Source: CAWABB01 sp963780165
Lineage (GTDB): Bacteria > Bacteroidota > Ignavibacteria > UBA10030 > UBA6906
Assembly (NCBI GenBank): GCA_963780165.1
Contig: CAWABB010000001.1
Span: forward strand, 1,364,001 to 1,428,000
DNA: 64,000 nucleotides
Reading direction: 5' to 3'
Shown one piece after another: positions 17,926 to 27,552 of this stretch. How positions within the stretch are numbered: the first letter of the stretch is position 1; every line of letters starts with the position of its first letter. A program made the position numbers and the translations under genes. Below the pieces are notes generated by a model. The model was not told where the DNA came from. It did not search any database and saw only the letters and a program-made list of their open reading frames with translations.

Positions 17926-20457
17926 TCATTCGACAGTGATCTCGTCACAGAACATCCACGCCTTGCCTCCCGCACCCGCGTGCCAGGGAGGACACACGCC
18001 GATGCTCGTGGCACGCACCCGTATGTAGCGTGCGCTCACATCCTTCAGTTGATGTCCGAACTCCTTCGTGCTCAGATCCTGATGCGATTCCGCGACGGGT
18101 TGCTCCAACGTGCCGGCAGGGACGAACGTCACGCCGTCACTGGAAACGGCATATTCGACGGACCGTGGGTAAAAGATCCACATCGGGGTATCCAGCATGA
18201 ACCGCGAGCTCAGGCGGCTTATCTCCCTTACCTGACCGAGGTCGATGATCGCTTCCAAATCGCCCCCTTCGTACCCCTGCCAGAACCCGTCCTTGAAATC
18301 CCGGCTCCCTTTGAGGCCGTCCGCGAGCGCGTTGGGGCCTCCGGCTGGATAGCGATCGCTGAATGGGTGAGTCAGCGCGACGGGCCTGCCGCTCGACAAT
18401 GACGGATAGACCTCCACACGCGCAACAATGTCGGACGCAATGCCCTTCCTGAACGCCCGCGCAGCAACAGTGGTCGGTGTGTTGAACGAGAGCTCCGCGT
18501 CGTATCGCAATGACGTCGCCGTCGGATCGCTCCCGTCCGTCGTGTAGTAGATGGCGGCGTCCGGGTTCTTGGTAAGCATCTGCAGAATGCAGGCCTGCCG
18601 CGGCCCGTCATACCTCCCCCGGATCGAGACGGTCGGAACCGCGAGTTCGTCGAGGATAGGGGTCTGGATCGACTGCAGCTGATCCTGATCCTCCTGCAGC
18701 AGTTCCAGGACGACCACTTCATTCCGGCCTTTCCTCAGCCATGGCCCGGGGACGTACAGCGTCTGCTGCGGACCGACATACCAGTAGCGCCCGATACTGT
18801 GGCCGTTGAGCCAGACGGACCCCTTCCCCCAGTCGCGCATATCGAGGTACGTGTCGGCGGTATCCTCGATGGAGAACGTCCCGCGGCGGATCACAGGGCC
18901 GCTGTGCCGGCCGGCCTTCGCAAATGTCACACCCGAGACGTCGTTGAAGGGGAATCCGTACATGTTCCAGCCCTTCAACTCCTGTCCGTTGAGCGTCACC
19001 CTCTCAGTAATCCCCTTCCTGTTGTCATTGAGGAATGGACCGTAGTTGACGCGCCCCAGGTTCTCCACGAACAGATCCAGCGCGACATCGCCTGCCGGAA
19101 GGTTGACCTCCACGGAGTCCTGATTGAGGCGGCGGTCGAGGACGGCAACCCTCTTCCCGTTGACGACAACGAGCGCATAATCCCTGAGGCGGTCAATCTG
19201 CAGCGTCCCCTTCCGCGGGCCCTTCAGCTGCGTCCGGTAGAGTACATACCCGTACCCCTGGTGCAGATCTTCGAACGACAACGGCCGGTCTGCCACTGTC
19301 GGCGCCGGGAGATTCGACAACAGGCCTGTGGATTCCTGAAGCGTGAAGCGCGGAATGGCAATCGTCCGCTTCGCCGGCGGAACCGGAGGGAGGACCGCCC
19401 CGGGCGACAGGTGCTTCTGAATCACCTCGCGGAACGCCATGTACTTCGGGGTGGCGTTGCCCGCCTCATCGATCGGCGCGTCGTAATCGTAGCTGGTGAT
19501 CTGCGGGGAGTACGGCATGGTCCTGTCGAAGTTCGCGCCGTTCATGAAGCCGCGCGACGTCCCGCCATGAACCATATACATATTGATGGAGATGCCGTTC
19601 TCCAGCACCTCGTCGAGCGTCTTCACGTAGGCCTCAGCCGGAACCACGTGGTGGGCTACCCCCCACGTGTCAAACCATGCGGGATACCACTCCGCGATGA
19701 AGTAGGGCCCGGCACCGTTGTGGTGTTTGTTGATCAACTCCCTGACAAGCTTCACGTCATCCAGGCCGTTGACCGCAGGCAGCAGTCCGGGGAGATAGCC
19801 GGCAGGCATCTGCGAGGGACCGTCGCAGGTGTACAGCTCCACGTCAAAGCCGGACTCCCTGATGATGTTCTTGTTGAGCGTCAGGTATTCCTTGTCGCTG
19901 TCGTACGAACCGTACTCGTTCTCGAGCTGGACCATGATGATGTTGCCGCCCCTGGTGATCTGGAGCGGGACGAGCTGCCTGGCCAGTTCCCTGAAATACC
20001 GTTTGCTCAGATCCAGGAACCGCGGGTCCCGGCTTCGCACCTTCATGTCTTTCTCGTTGATGAGCCACCACGGATATCCGCCGAACTCCCACTCCGCGCA
20101 CGCGTAGGGACTCGGGCGGATGATAATCCAGAGTCCTTCTTCCTGGGCGATCCTGACAAACTCCGCCACGTCGGCGTTGCCGCTGAAGTTGAATTTCCCC
20201 TTTTCCGGTTCGTGGTAGTTCCAGAAGATATAGGTCGCGATGGTGTTCAAACCCATGGCTTTTGCCATCCTGAACCGGTCCCTCCAGTACTCGCGGGGAA
20301 CCCTGGCAAAGTGCATCTCCCCGCTGATCAGGACGATCGGCTTTCCATCAAGCAGAAAGTTGTTGTCGTTGAAGCCGAACGTGTGAGCTGGCTGCTGCGC
20401 AAAGGCGGACATGAAGAATGGAACGACAGTGAGCAGCATGAGACCAAACGCCTTCAT
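17926..20457 (-). CDS. Beta-galactosidase, GH35, with CHB and F5/8-type C-terminal modules
   Basis: An 843-residue exported enzyme (signal peptide ending near FFMSAFAQQ) with a GGAGG ribosome site before the ATG. The GH35 barrel is clear: SGEMHFARVPREYW near residue 46, acid/base Glu181 in QLENEYGSY and nucleophile Glu256 in YFIAEWYPAWFD. Jelly-roll domains follow (WLNGHSIGRYWY). The last 200 residues carry a chitobiase-like CHB domain (IYYTTDGSDPT) and an F5/8 (discoidin)-type domain ending CPPWHAGAGGKAWMFCDEI. It removes terminal beta-linked galactose. Three other enzymes in the operon share the tail, which suggests common docking to a glycan or the cell surface. Confidence 0.93.
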   Translation of the reverse strand: MKAFGLMLLTVVPFFMSAFAQQPAHTFGFNDNNFLLDGKPIVLISGEMHFARVPREYWRDRFRMAKAMGLNTIATYIFWNYHEPEKGKFNFSGNADVAEFVRIAQEEGLWIIIRPSPYACAEWEFGGYPWWLINEKDMKVRSRDPRFLDLSKRYFRELARQLVPLQITRGGNIIMVQLENEYGSYDSDKEYLTLNKNIIRESGFDVELYTCDGPSQMPAGYLPGLLPAVNGLDDVKLVRELINKHHNGAGPYFIAEWYPAWFDTWGVAHHVVPAEAYVKTLDEVLENGISINMYMVHGGTSRGFMNGANFDRTMPYSPQITSYDYDAPIDEAGNATPKYMAFREVIQKHLSPGAVLPPVPPAKRTIAIPRFTLQESTGLLSNLPAPTVADRPLSFEDLHQGYGYVLYRTQLKGPRKGTLQIDRLRDYALVVVNGKRVAVLDRRLNQDSVEVNLPAGDVALDLFVENLGRVNYGPFLNDNRKGITERVTLNGQELKGWNMYGFPFNDVSGVTFAKAGRHSGPVIRRGTFSIEDTADTYLDMRDWGKGSVWLNGHSIGRYWYVGPQQTLYVPGPWLRKGRNEVVVLELLQEDQDQLQSIQTPILDELAVPTVSIRGRYDGPRQACILQMLTKNPDAAIYYTTDGSDPTATSLRYDAELSFNTPTTVAARAFRKGIASDIVARVEVYPSLSSGRPVALTHPFSDRYPAGGPNALADGLKGSRDFKDGFWQGYEGGDLEAIIDLGQVREISRLSSRFMLDTPMWIFYPRSVEYAVSSDGVTFVPAGTLEQPVAESHQDLSTKEFGHQLKDVSARYIRVRATSIGVCPPWHAGAGGKAWMFCDEITVE

Positions 20458-20493
20458 CTGGAACCTCCTCCAGGTTTCAATCAGCCGGACACG

Positions 20494-20510
20494 CGGCCCC
20501 GGGGGGGCCG
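20494..20510. other. GC-rich hairpin between the acetylesterase and GH35 genes
   Basis: CGGCCCC and GGGGCCG arms around a three-base loop form a compact hairpin in the 69-bp gap. There is no U-run after it on the minus strand, so it may slow or attenuate transcription or stabilise mRNA rather than terminate. Confidence 0.3.
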
Positions 20511-20526
20511 TGACGAGGACGCCCCG

Positions 20527-22665
20527 TCAACGTACCGTTATTTCATCGACGAAAAGCCACGCGTTCTGGCCACGACCGGAATGCCACTGCGGACACAGCC
20601 CGATGGATGTCGCTTTCACCCGCACAAACCGGGCGAGGGTCTTCGGGAACGTTGCCGAGAACTCCTTCCTGATACCCGCGGCAGTCGAATCTGGCAGATC
20701 GTTCCCTAACGTGGCCGCCGCTCGAAACGACACGCCATCCGACGAGAGCGAGTACTCGACGTCCCTTGGGAAGAAGATCCAGGATCCCTGGTTGTGGAGA
20801 AAACCGGTCCGGATCTCCTGAAGCTCCAGCGCTGTTCCGAGATCGATCGTCACGTCGAGATCGTTCTTCAGAAATCCCTGCCACGTACCGTCTCTGACAT
20901 TGGTTGATCCCGTGACGCCATCCACGAGGCCGTAGCGACCCCCGCCGGGATACTGCGCGTCGGGAGCGAAGACATAGGTCAGCTGCTTGCCGAACGCCGC
21001 GTGGCGGACAAAATCACAGCTGGCAACGTAGGACGAGCCGATGCCGTTCTGAAAGGCGCGGGCCTTGACGGTGCCGGCATCCGTCAGGCTCACCTTGCCC
21101 GTGAATAGCGGGGATGAGGTCACCGGATCAGAACCGTCAAGCGTATATCGGATCTCGAGGCCCTGTGCCGTTGAGCTAAGATCGAACAGAACATTGTTCC
21201 GCGTTGAATCATAGACAGCTGTAACCGCGACGGTCGCCGTGACAATGGGCCAGTCGTCCGTCCTGAACGGAGACGCCGGCAGTCCGGCACGGTTGAAGAG
21301 TCTGGATTCCGAGGTATTGGTGAACGCGAAGCGAACGGCAACGGGCTCCGCGACCCCCGGGGAAGAGACAAGCAGCGTGGCACCGTCGATTGTCGCCTCG
21401 GCGTCCGCAAACGTCCGGTCCGGGCCGGCGATAGCACACCCCTCAAGACGGTTGCCATGAGCCACGAGCCCATCCTCGGCATGATCGAAGAAGACTCTGA
21501 CGGCATTCCCCTCGCGCTTCATCGACCGGTACAGCGGACCCGAATACTCCGGCAGCTTGACGCCATACGTGCGAGCAAGCGCCCAGAGCGCGAGCCTCCG
21601 TCCGACTTCCTGCTTGTTTTTCGGATGGATGTCGTTGACATCGCCGATGTCCGCCGTGACAACCATGCCCGTGTTGGGCACGGTCAGCGTCTTCACCTGT
21701 GCTTCACGAAGCAACGCGGCGGCCATTGACTCTTCGTAGTCATAGGGCGCGACCTGAGTGAAGTAGAACGGGAAACTGCCCAGGTTCCACGCATCCCGCC
21801 AGCCGGCGATGAGCGCGCCCATGAGCGCGGGATACAGCCGCGCATCATTTCTGTTCGATTCGCCCTGATACCAGATGACGCCCTTGATAGGGTAGTGGAT
21901 CAGCGGATGAATCATCGCGTTGTACAGGATGCCGGGCGTTGCGGGGGCCCATTCCGTCTTGTTCGGGGCAGACAGATAGAAGGCCAGCTCGGGATGCTTC
22001 ATCACGTCCTCGGGGCGAGTCCACACCTCGGCAGGCGACCCGCCCCAGCTGGAAGCGATCAACCCGACAGGCACCTTGAGCGTTCTGGAGAGTTCCCGTC
22101 CGAAGAAATACGCGGTCGCGCTGAAGTGTTCGACAACCTCCGGATCGGGCACTCGCCATGCGCCCGTGCACGTGTCCAGCGGAACTTTTGATGTGTCTCT
22201 GACGACAGTGAAGAGGCGGAGAGACGAATAGCCCTCCTTCGCGAGATCGTCGCGGTCGGCGCGGAAGGGACCGGACCACCCGCCCAGATCCTTGATGGTG
22301 TATTCCATGTTGGACTGCCCCGAGCAGAGCCACACTTCGCCGAGCATGATGTTCTTCAGCTCGATCCGGCTCTTTCCCTCGACCGTGATCAGGTATGGTC
22401 CGCCTGCCTTTGACGTCTCGAACCGCGCCCGCCATTTCCCGTCGCTGCCGGCAATGGCGGACACAGGTGCCTTCGACCATCCGACGGTGACTTTGACGGC
22501 CTCGCCGGGATCCGCCCAGCCCCAGATTTCGACGGTGCTTTGCTGTTGCAGCACCATGTTGTCGCCAAACACCGGGGGCAGCCTGACAGCCGCTGTTGCG
22601 CTGGCGACGAGCCCCATGGAGCAGACCATGGAGAGACAGAAAACAATGCTTCTCTGGTTCATCAT
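20527..22665 (-). CDS. Sialate O-acetylesterase-like SGNH hydrolase with CHB and F5/8-type modules
   Basis: A 712-residue secreted enzyme (signal peptide in the first 27 residues). The esterase core has VFGDNMVLQ, the catalytic-serine motif LCSGQSNMEY near residue 118, IWYQGESN, and a DIHPKNKQEVG Asp-x-His dyad, as in 9-O-acetyl sialic acid esterases. It is followed by a CHB domain (IRYTLDGSDPV) and a discoidin-like tail ending CPQWHSGRGQNAWLF. It would strip acetyl groups from sugars so that other hydrolases can act; sialic acid itself is not proved, since no sialidase gene is in view. The start is one of two adjacent ATGs (22665 or 22662) with GGAG upstream. Confidence 0.85.
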   Translation of the reverse strand: MMNQRSIVFCLSMVCSMGLVASATAAVRLPPVFGDNMVLQQQSTVEIWGWADPGEAVKVTVGWSKAPVSAIAGSDGKWRARFETSKAGGPYLITVEGKSRIELKNIMLGEVWLCSGQSNMEYTIKDLGGWSGPFRADRDDLAKEGYSSLRLFTVVRDTSKVPLDTCTGAWRVPDPEVVEHFSATAYFFGRELSRTLKVPVGLIASSWGGSPAEVWTRPEDVMKHPELAFYLSAPNKTEWAPATPGILYNAMIHPLIHYPIKGVIWYQGESNRNDARLYPALMGALIAGWRDAWNLGSFPFYFTQVAPYDYEESMAAALLREAQVKTLTVPNTGMVVTADIGDVNDIHPKNKQEVGRRLALWALARTYGVKLPEYSGPLYRSMKREGNAVRVFFDHAEDGLVAHGNRLEGCAIAGPDRTFADAEATIDGATLLVSSPGVAEPVAVRFAFTNTSESRLFNRAGLPASPFRTDDWPIVTATVAVTAVYDSTRNNVLFDLSSTAQGLEIRYTLDGSDPVTSSPLFTGKVSLTDAGTVKARAFQNGIGSSYVASCDFVRHAAFGKQLTYVFAPDAQYPGGGRYGLVDGVTGSTNVRDGTWQGFLKNDLDVTIDLGTALELQEIRTGFLHNQGSWIFFPRDVEYSLSSDGVSFRAAATLGNDLPDSTAAGIRKEFSATFPKTLARFVRVKATSIGLCPQWHSGRGQNAWLFVDEITVR

Positions 22666-22715
22666 ACCCGTTCTCCGCCGACGCCGAATCGCCATACGTC
22701 GGCTCATGAACAGCA

Positions 22716-24950
22716 CTATTCCGCGAAGATTTCATCCACAAACAGCCATGCGTTGCTGCCGGCCCCCTCATGCCACGGCGGGCAGGTGCCGACGTTTCGG
22801 GCAACGACTTTGACGTATCGCGCTTTGATCTCCCCTGTACGGAAGGTACAGTCTCGGACGACGACTTCCGCTGTCTGAGCCACCGGGTACGTCACATCGG
22901 GAAGCGTTTTCCACGTCTTGCCGTCGAGGGACACCGAGCACGTCACCCGGGAAGGGAGAAAGATCCACGACCCCTGCTGCTGCAGGAATCCGGCCGTGAT
23001 GTTCCTGATCGGCTGCGCTTCCCCGAGGTCAAGCGTGGCGATCATATCAGCCGATTCAAAGCCCAGCCATTTCCCGTCGTCGAATGCGGCCGAGGCGCGA
23101 AGCCCGTCTGCGACCGTCGCGTCCCCGTGACCTGCGTATTTCGGGCTGTACTTCTTTTCAAACGTAATCCCCCTGACGCGTTTGCCCTCGATGAATCGCG
23201 CCTCGGACGTTTCGATGCCCAGCTCGCCACCAACGGCCGGAAGCGCCCTGACCGTCGCCGAGCGCGTGAGCGAGATCGGGGCCGTGTATCGGGCGGACTC
23301 AAGGGTCGGGGTTGTGCCGTCAAGCGTGTAGTATATGGCCACGCCCTCGCCGTCCGAGAGGAGCCGGACGGTCATCGAATCCTGGAACGCTCCTCCGTTC
23401 GGCTCTATCGTCACGCGGGGGGGAGCTTTGTACAGGCCGAAGGTTGACAGCGTGGGGCTTGTTCGCGATTCGTCGATGACCAGCCGGATCTTTGTCGCGG
23501 TCACCGCGGGGAACCGGAGCAGTCGCTTGTATCCGATCGTTGTCCCCTCCGCCGCCCGGGCCCACGTCGTGCCGTCCCATGCATCAATGTGGAAGCGTTC
23601 GACGCGCTGACCGACACTGATACACTCCTGGAGCAATGCACGGTCGAACGTCTGCGCCGAGGGGAGAACGTACTCGAGGGTCGCCGACACGACGCCCTCG
23701 TTCGTGGTCCAGTAGGTGGCGTTGTCGGTGTCGCCTGCCATCGCGCCGGCATGACCCGGACGCTCGTCGGACGCCCTCACCGCCACACCCGAGACGAGAT
23801 TCTTCGCAAACGTCCGGTCCAGGATGGTCCGCATCCCCTTCAGGTTCGTGACGTCGTTCTCGTGGATGAGTCCGCGCCTGTCCGGCGGAAGATTCAGGAG
23901 CAGGACGCTGTTCCGGCCGACGGAGCTATAATAGATGTCCACCAGCTTCTCGGGCGTCTTGACCCTGGTATCCTGATCCGCGTGATAGAACCACCCCGGC
24001 CGGATCGAGACGTCCACCTCCGACGGGTACCAGACGAGGGCCTTCGCGTTCTTGATCTTCTCCCTGCTGCCCAGGTCCTCGGCCATCATATCCCCCGGCA
24101 CGAATGCGCCATCCACGGGATTCTGCTGCGAACCGCCGGCGATTGCCTCGAGGTTCTGCGCGACGTCGGGCACCACGCTCCATTCGGTCTCTCTCCCGTA
24201 CCCGGATTCGGTCCCGACCCAGCGGACATCGGGGCCCATCACTGCAATCACAGAGTTCGGCTGCAGCTCCCGGATCAGCCTGTAATACGATTGCCAGTCG
24301 TACACCTGGCGCTTCCCGTTCGGCCCTTCGCCGTTGGCGCCGTCGAACCAGACCTCGGACACCTCGCCGTACCAGGTGAGCAGCTCGCGAAGCTGGTTGC
24401 GGAAGTGCTCATTGTATTGCTCCGAACCGTAGGTCGGCTCGTGCCGGTCCCACGGCGAGAGATACACGCCGAACTTCAGTCCAGACTCCTTGCATGCCGC
24501 TGCGACCTCGCCGACGACATCCCCCTTCCCGCCCTTCCAGGGGCTGCTCTTCACCGAATGGCTGGTATACTTGCTGGGCCAGAGGCAGAGCCCGTCATGA
24601 TGTTTCGCGGTGACGATCACCATCTTCATGCCTGCGTCTTTGATCACCCTTGCCCACTGCCGGGCATCGAGTGCGGACGGGTTGAAGTGTGCCGGGTCTT
24701 CGGTCCCGAGACCCCACTCGCGATCGCTGAACGTGTTCGTCCCGAAATGGACAAACGCGATGAACTCCATCTCCTGCCAGGCGAGCTGACGAGGCGAGGG
24801 GGCCACCTGCGCGGCCTTCCGGACGACCTCGTCCATCGTGGCGCCCGGAGAAATCAGGACGATGTTCCGGGCTCCGGGGTGCGCCCCCTGATCCTGGCCG
24901 AATGCCGTCGCCCCGAACAGGAAAAGGATGAGAGCTGACCAGATGCTCAT
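22716..24950 (-). CDS. Alpha-L-fucosidase, GH29, with F5/8-type and CHB modules
   Basis: A 744-residue exported GH29 enzyme (signal peptide MSIWSALILFLFGATAFGQ; start taken at 24950). Catalytic-domain signatures are FVHFGTNTF near residue 68, TAKHHDGLCLW near 115 and nucleophile Asp203 in EVWFDG. Behind the barrel lie a first discoidin-like domain, a CHB domain (IYYTLDGTTPT) and the shared terminal discoidin-like tail (CPPWHEGAGSNAWLFVDEI). It hydrolyses alpha-linked fucose. Its architecture differs from the module-free GH29 at 8332-9648, so the two may handle different linkages or locations. The acetylesterase follows after 50 bp. Confidence 0.92.
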   Translation of the reverse strand: MSIWSALILFLFGATAFGQDQGAHPGARNIVLISPGATMDEVVRKAAQVAPSPRQLAWQEMEFIAFVHFGTNTFSDREWGLGTEDPAHFNPSALDARQWARVIKDAGMKMVIVTAKHHDGLCLWPSKYTSHSVKSSPWKGGKGDVVGEVAAACKESGLKFGVYLSPWDRHEPTYGSEQYNEHFRNQLRELLTWYGEVSEVWFDGANGEGPNGKRQVYDWQSYYRLIRELQPNSVIAVMGPDVRWVGTESGYGRETEWSVVPDVAQNLEAIAGGSQQNPVDGAFVPGDMMAEDLGSREKIKNAKALVWYPSEVDVSIRPGWFYHADQDTRVKTPEKLVDIYYSSVGRNSVLLLNLPPDRRGLIHENDVTNLKGMRTILDRTFAKNLVSGVAVRASDERPGHAGAMAGDTDNATYWTTNEGVVSATLEYVLPSAQTFDRALLQECISVGQRVERFHIDAWDGTTWARAAEGTTIGYKRLLRFPAVTATKIRLVIDESRTSPTLSTFGLYKAPPRVTIEPNGGAFQDSMTVRLLSDGEGVAIYYTLDGTTPTLESARYTAPISLTRSATVRALPAVGGELGIETSEARFIEGKRVRGITFEKKYSPKYAGHGDATVADGLRASAAFDDGKWLGFESADMIATLDLGEAQPIRNITAGFLQQQGSWIFLPSRVTCSVSLDGKTWKTLPDVTYPVAQTAEVVVRDCTFRTGEIKARYVKVVARNVGTCPPWHEGAGSNAWLFVDEIFAE

Positions 24951-25050
24951 GAGGATCTCAAGGCTCTTCTGGCAATTGAGGCTTCTCGTCGCCGTCGTGT
25001 TCACCATGCGTGTTCGCGGGTCCCTTCTGTGAGTTTCTCCAGTCGCTCCA

Positions 25051-26445
25051 TCAGTGAGCCTTCCTCAGCCAGAACCGCTCAATCTCTTCGAGCGTCTTCC
25101 CCTTCGTCTCCGGAAGGAATTTCCATGCGATGAAGATCGCCGGTATGCACATGACGGCGAAGAGAACGAAGACGCCTGCCCCGCCCAGCGTCTCCAGCAG
25201 CCAGGGGAATGCCTGCCCGACGACGAATGTCCCGCACCAGAGGGAGAGCGTGGCAATGGACATCGCTCTGCCGCGGATGTGGGTCGGATAGATCTCCGAC
25301 AGAAGCGTCCAGGTCACGCATCCGAACGAGAACGCGAAGAATGTGACGTACACGAGAATGCACACCACCAGGAGGGGGCTGCCGTCCGACCCCGTGAAAA
25401 AGACCCCTGCGATGCAGAGCAGCGAGACCATCATACCGATCACCCCGGTGATCAGAAGCGGTTTGCGACCGAAATGATCGATCTTCCAGAGGGCGAAGAT
25501 CGTCGCAACGACGTTCATGATCCCGATGATGACCTGGCTGTCGAGCGATTCCGCCATTTTGAAGCCTGCCTCGGCGAAGATCTTCGGCCCGTAGTAGATG
25601 ATGACGTTGATGCCGGTAAGCTGCGACAGGACCGCAATGCTGACCCCAAGGAAGAGCGCCAGCCGGAGTCCGGGCTCGAAGAGCTGGCGTATGGAACCCG
25701 TCTCCTCTTTCAGCGTCGCCTGAATCTCCGCAACCTCGCGCGCGGCAGTCTCCTCGTTTGTCACCCGCGCCAGGACGGCCCGCGCCTTGTCCGGGTACCC
25801 CTTGGCCGTCAGCCATCGGGGACTCTGCGGAATGAAGAAGAGCAGCAAGAAGAACACGACCGCGGGAATGACACCCATCCCGAACATTCCTCGCCACACC
25901 TCGCTGACAACAACCCATTGAAGGAAGTCACCCTGCACCGATCCGCTCTGCGACCACGAGAGCAGCATCGCGTTCGAGTAGTATGCCGCAAGGATCCCCA
26001 CGGTAATGGCAAATTGATACAGCGTGACCATACGGCCGCGGTATTCGGGAATCGAAATTTCGGAGATGTACAGCGGCGCCAGCATCGAGGCCACGCCGAT
26101 CCCAAGCCCGCCGACGAACCGCGCGAGAATCAACGACACGTGCTCCGGGGCGATGGCGCACCAGAATGCCGAGGCGGCGAAGAGGAGTGCCGAGAGGAAC
26201 AGTGTGGCCTTGCGGCCGAATCTGTCCGCCAGGATCCCCGAGAATGCCACGCCGATGATGCATCCCAGCAGGGCGACGGCGACGAACCATCCTTCCTCAA
26301 ACGCATCGAGGGCGAATTGCGCCTTCACCAATCCCACGGTGCCGGATATGACGGCCGTGTCAAAGCCGAAGAGAAATCCGCCCAGTGCCGTCACCAGGCA
26401 CACAAAGAACAGGTAGGACAAATTCCGCTCGTCCGTTTTCGTCAT
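25051..26445 (-). CDS. MFS sugar porter (H+-coupled sugar transporter)
   Basis: A 464-residue, 12-helix transporter of the sugar-porter family. Family marks include GGFLFGFDTAVISG in helix 1, ADRFGRK between helices 2 and 3, PLYISEISIPEYRGR after helix 4, and PESPRWL as PQSPRWL. The C-terminal PETKGKTLEEIE motif is also present. It should import a mono- or disaccharide by proton symport at the inner membrane. The ATG at 26445 lies 7 bp after the stop of the preceding UroD-like gene, so the two are co-transcribed. It provides a second uptake route besides the symporter and the PTS. Confidence 0.93.
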   Translation of the reverse strand: MTKTDERNLSYLFFVCLVTALGGFLFGFDTAVISGTVGLVKAQFALDAFEEGWFVAVALLGCIIGVAFSGILADRFGRKATLFLSALLFAASAFWCAIAPEHVSLILARFVGGLGIGVASMLAPLYISEISIPEYRGRMVTLYQFAITVGILAAYYSNAMLLSWSQSGSVQGDFLQWVVVSEVWRGMFGMGVIPAVVFFLLLFFIPQSPRWLTAKGYPDKARAVLARVTNEETAAREVAEIQATLKEETGSIRQLFEPGLRLALFLGVSIAVLSQLTGINVIIYYGPKIFAEAGFKMAESLDSQVIIGIMNVVATIFALWKIDHFGRKPLLITGVIGMMVSLLCIAGVFFTGSDGSPLLVVCILVYVTFFAFSFGCVTWTLLSEIYPTHIRGRAMSIATLSLWCGTFVVGQAFPWLLETLGGAGVFVLFAVMCIPAIFIAWKFLPETKGKTLEEIERFWLRKAH

Positions 26446-26452
26446 GGAGGGC

Positions 26453-27526
26453 TCATGCCTTTGGTGTTGTGTAGAACGAACTGCCATAGTCTGCTCCCAC
26501 CCGGAACATTTCCAGAATGTTGTCGATGGGGATGCCGTCATGGAGCGAATGATCGGACGCGAGGACATACCCCCCGCCCGGCGCCGCAATGTCGATCGCC
26601 TCCCGCACTTCCGCTGCGACGTCCGCCGGGGTCCCGTACGGCAGGGTGCGCGATGAATCGATGTTCCCGATCAGACAGAAGCGATCTCCGTACTTCTCCT
26701 TCACGGTCCGGAGGTCCATCCCCGCGGTCCGCTGGAGCGGGTGAATCGAAGCGATCCTGGTTTGCGCGAAGTCGTCGAGGAAGCCGGTGATATGGCCGCA
26801 GGAATGGAGCAGCACCGGCACGTGCAGGCTGTCGATGTATTCGACCAGGTCGTTCACATACGGGAGGACGTACTTCCGAAAGTGCGCCAGCGACACCAGC
26901 TCATGCGTGCTGTCGCCGAAGTCGTCGCTGATCCACATTCCGATGCAGCCCGCCTCCACGGACCGCCGGGCGGCTTCCTTGTAATACTCGTTCGAGAGTT
27001 TCAGGATCTCCGTGACGAGATCGGGCTCGTCGTAGAGGGCATAACAGATTCGCTCGTACCCTAACAGCATCCAGGCCGTGTTCAGCGGACCGCTGACGCC
27101 GCCCAGGATGGCGATGTCGTCGTTCTCCGTCTCCACGGCTTTCCGGATTTCGGCATCGCGGCCGGGGAGCGTGGGGTCAGGAGGCCGATACGTGCGCAGC
27201 TGCGACATCTCCTTGATCGGAAACTCAATGGGAGCGTCGATCGGCCACGACGCTTCGCCCTTCTGAAACGTCGTGCCCCATTCATCAACATAGACGTTCT
27301 CGGCAAGGAAGGTCGGCTGGAGGCCCGTGAAGCCCCCGAACGGAACCCAGACGCCGTCATGATCCAGGGCGAGCGCGCAGCGAACTGCATCCCGTCCATT
27401 GTATGCGCCCGGCCGGGACCCCAGGAGCTTTTCATACAGCGGCTCCTGGAAGAGAAAATCGAACAACGGCACCCGGTCCGGGATCCGCCGCTGGAGGGCG
27501 GCCATGAACCGTTCTTTGCGCTTCAT
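26453..27526 (-). CDS. Uroporphyrinogen decarboxylase-family protein (methyltransferase-like), copy 1
   Basis: A 357-residue cytoplasmic TIM-barrel protein of the UroD/MtaA/CmuA superfamily. It keeps the His-x-Cys-Gly motif LLHSCGHI near residue 245, a metal-ligand position in corrinoid methyltransferases of this superfamily, and ends with a LASDHSLHDGIPIDNI segment typical of its COG0407-type relatives. It is probably not a heme enzyme: it sits between glycan hydrolases and a sugar porter, with no other heme gene nearby. No corrinoid protein is encoded in the window either. The substrate is unknown; transfer or removal of a methyl group on a sugar is one guess from context. Confidence 0.75.
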   Translation of the reverse strand: MKRKERFMAALQRRIPDRVPLFDFLFQEPLYEKLLGSRPGAYNGRDAVRCALALDHDGVWVPFGGFTGLQPTFLAENVYVDEWGTTFQKGEASWPIDAPIEFPIKEMSQLRTYRPPDPTLPGRDAEIRKAVETENDDIAILGGVSGPLNTAWMLLGYERICYALYDEPDLVTEILKLSNEYYKEAARRSVEAGCIGMWISDDFGDSTHELVSLAHFRKYVLPYVNDLVEYIDSLHVPVLLHSCGHITGFLDDFAQTRIASIHPLQRTAGMDLRTVKEKYGDRFCLIGNIDSSRTLPYGTPADVAAEVREAIDIAAPGGGYVLASDHSLHDGIPIDNILEMFRVGADYGSSFYTTPKA

Positions 27527-27552
27527 CTCGGGGGGGTCCTGTCGGTCATGAT

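Noticed and set aside
18799..20709. A 636-codon plus-strand frame opposite GH35
   Set aside because: Shadow of the GH35 gene; composition is low-complexity and no family is recognised.
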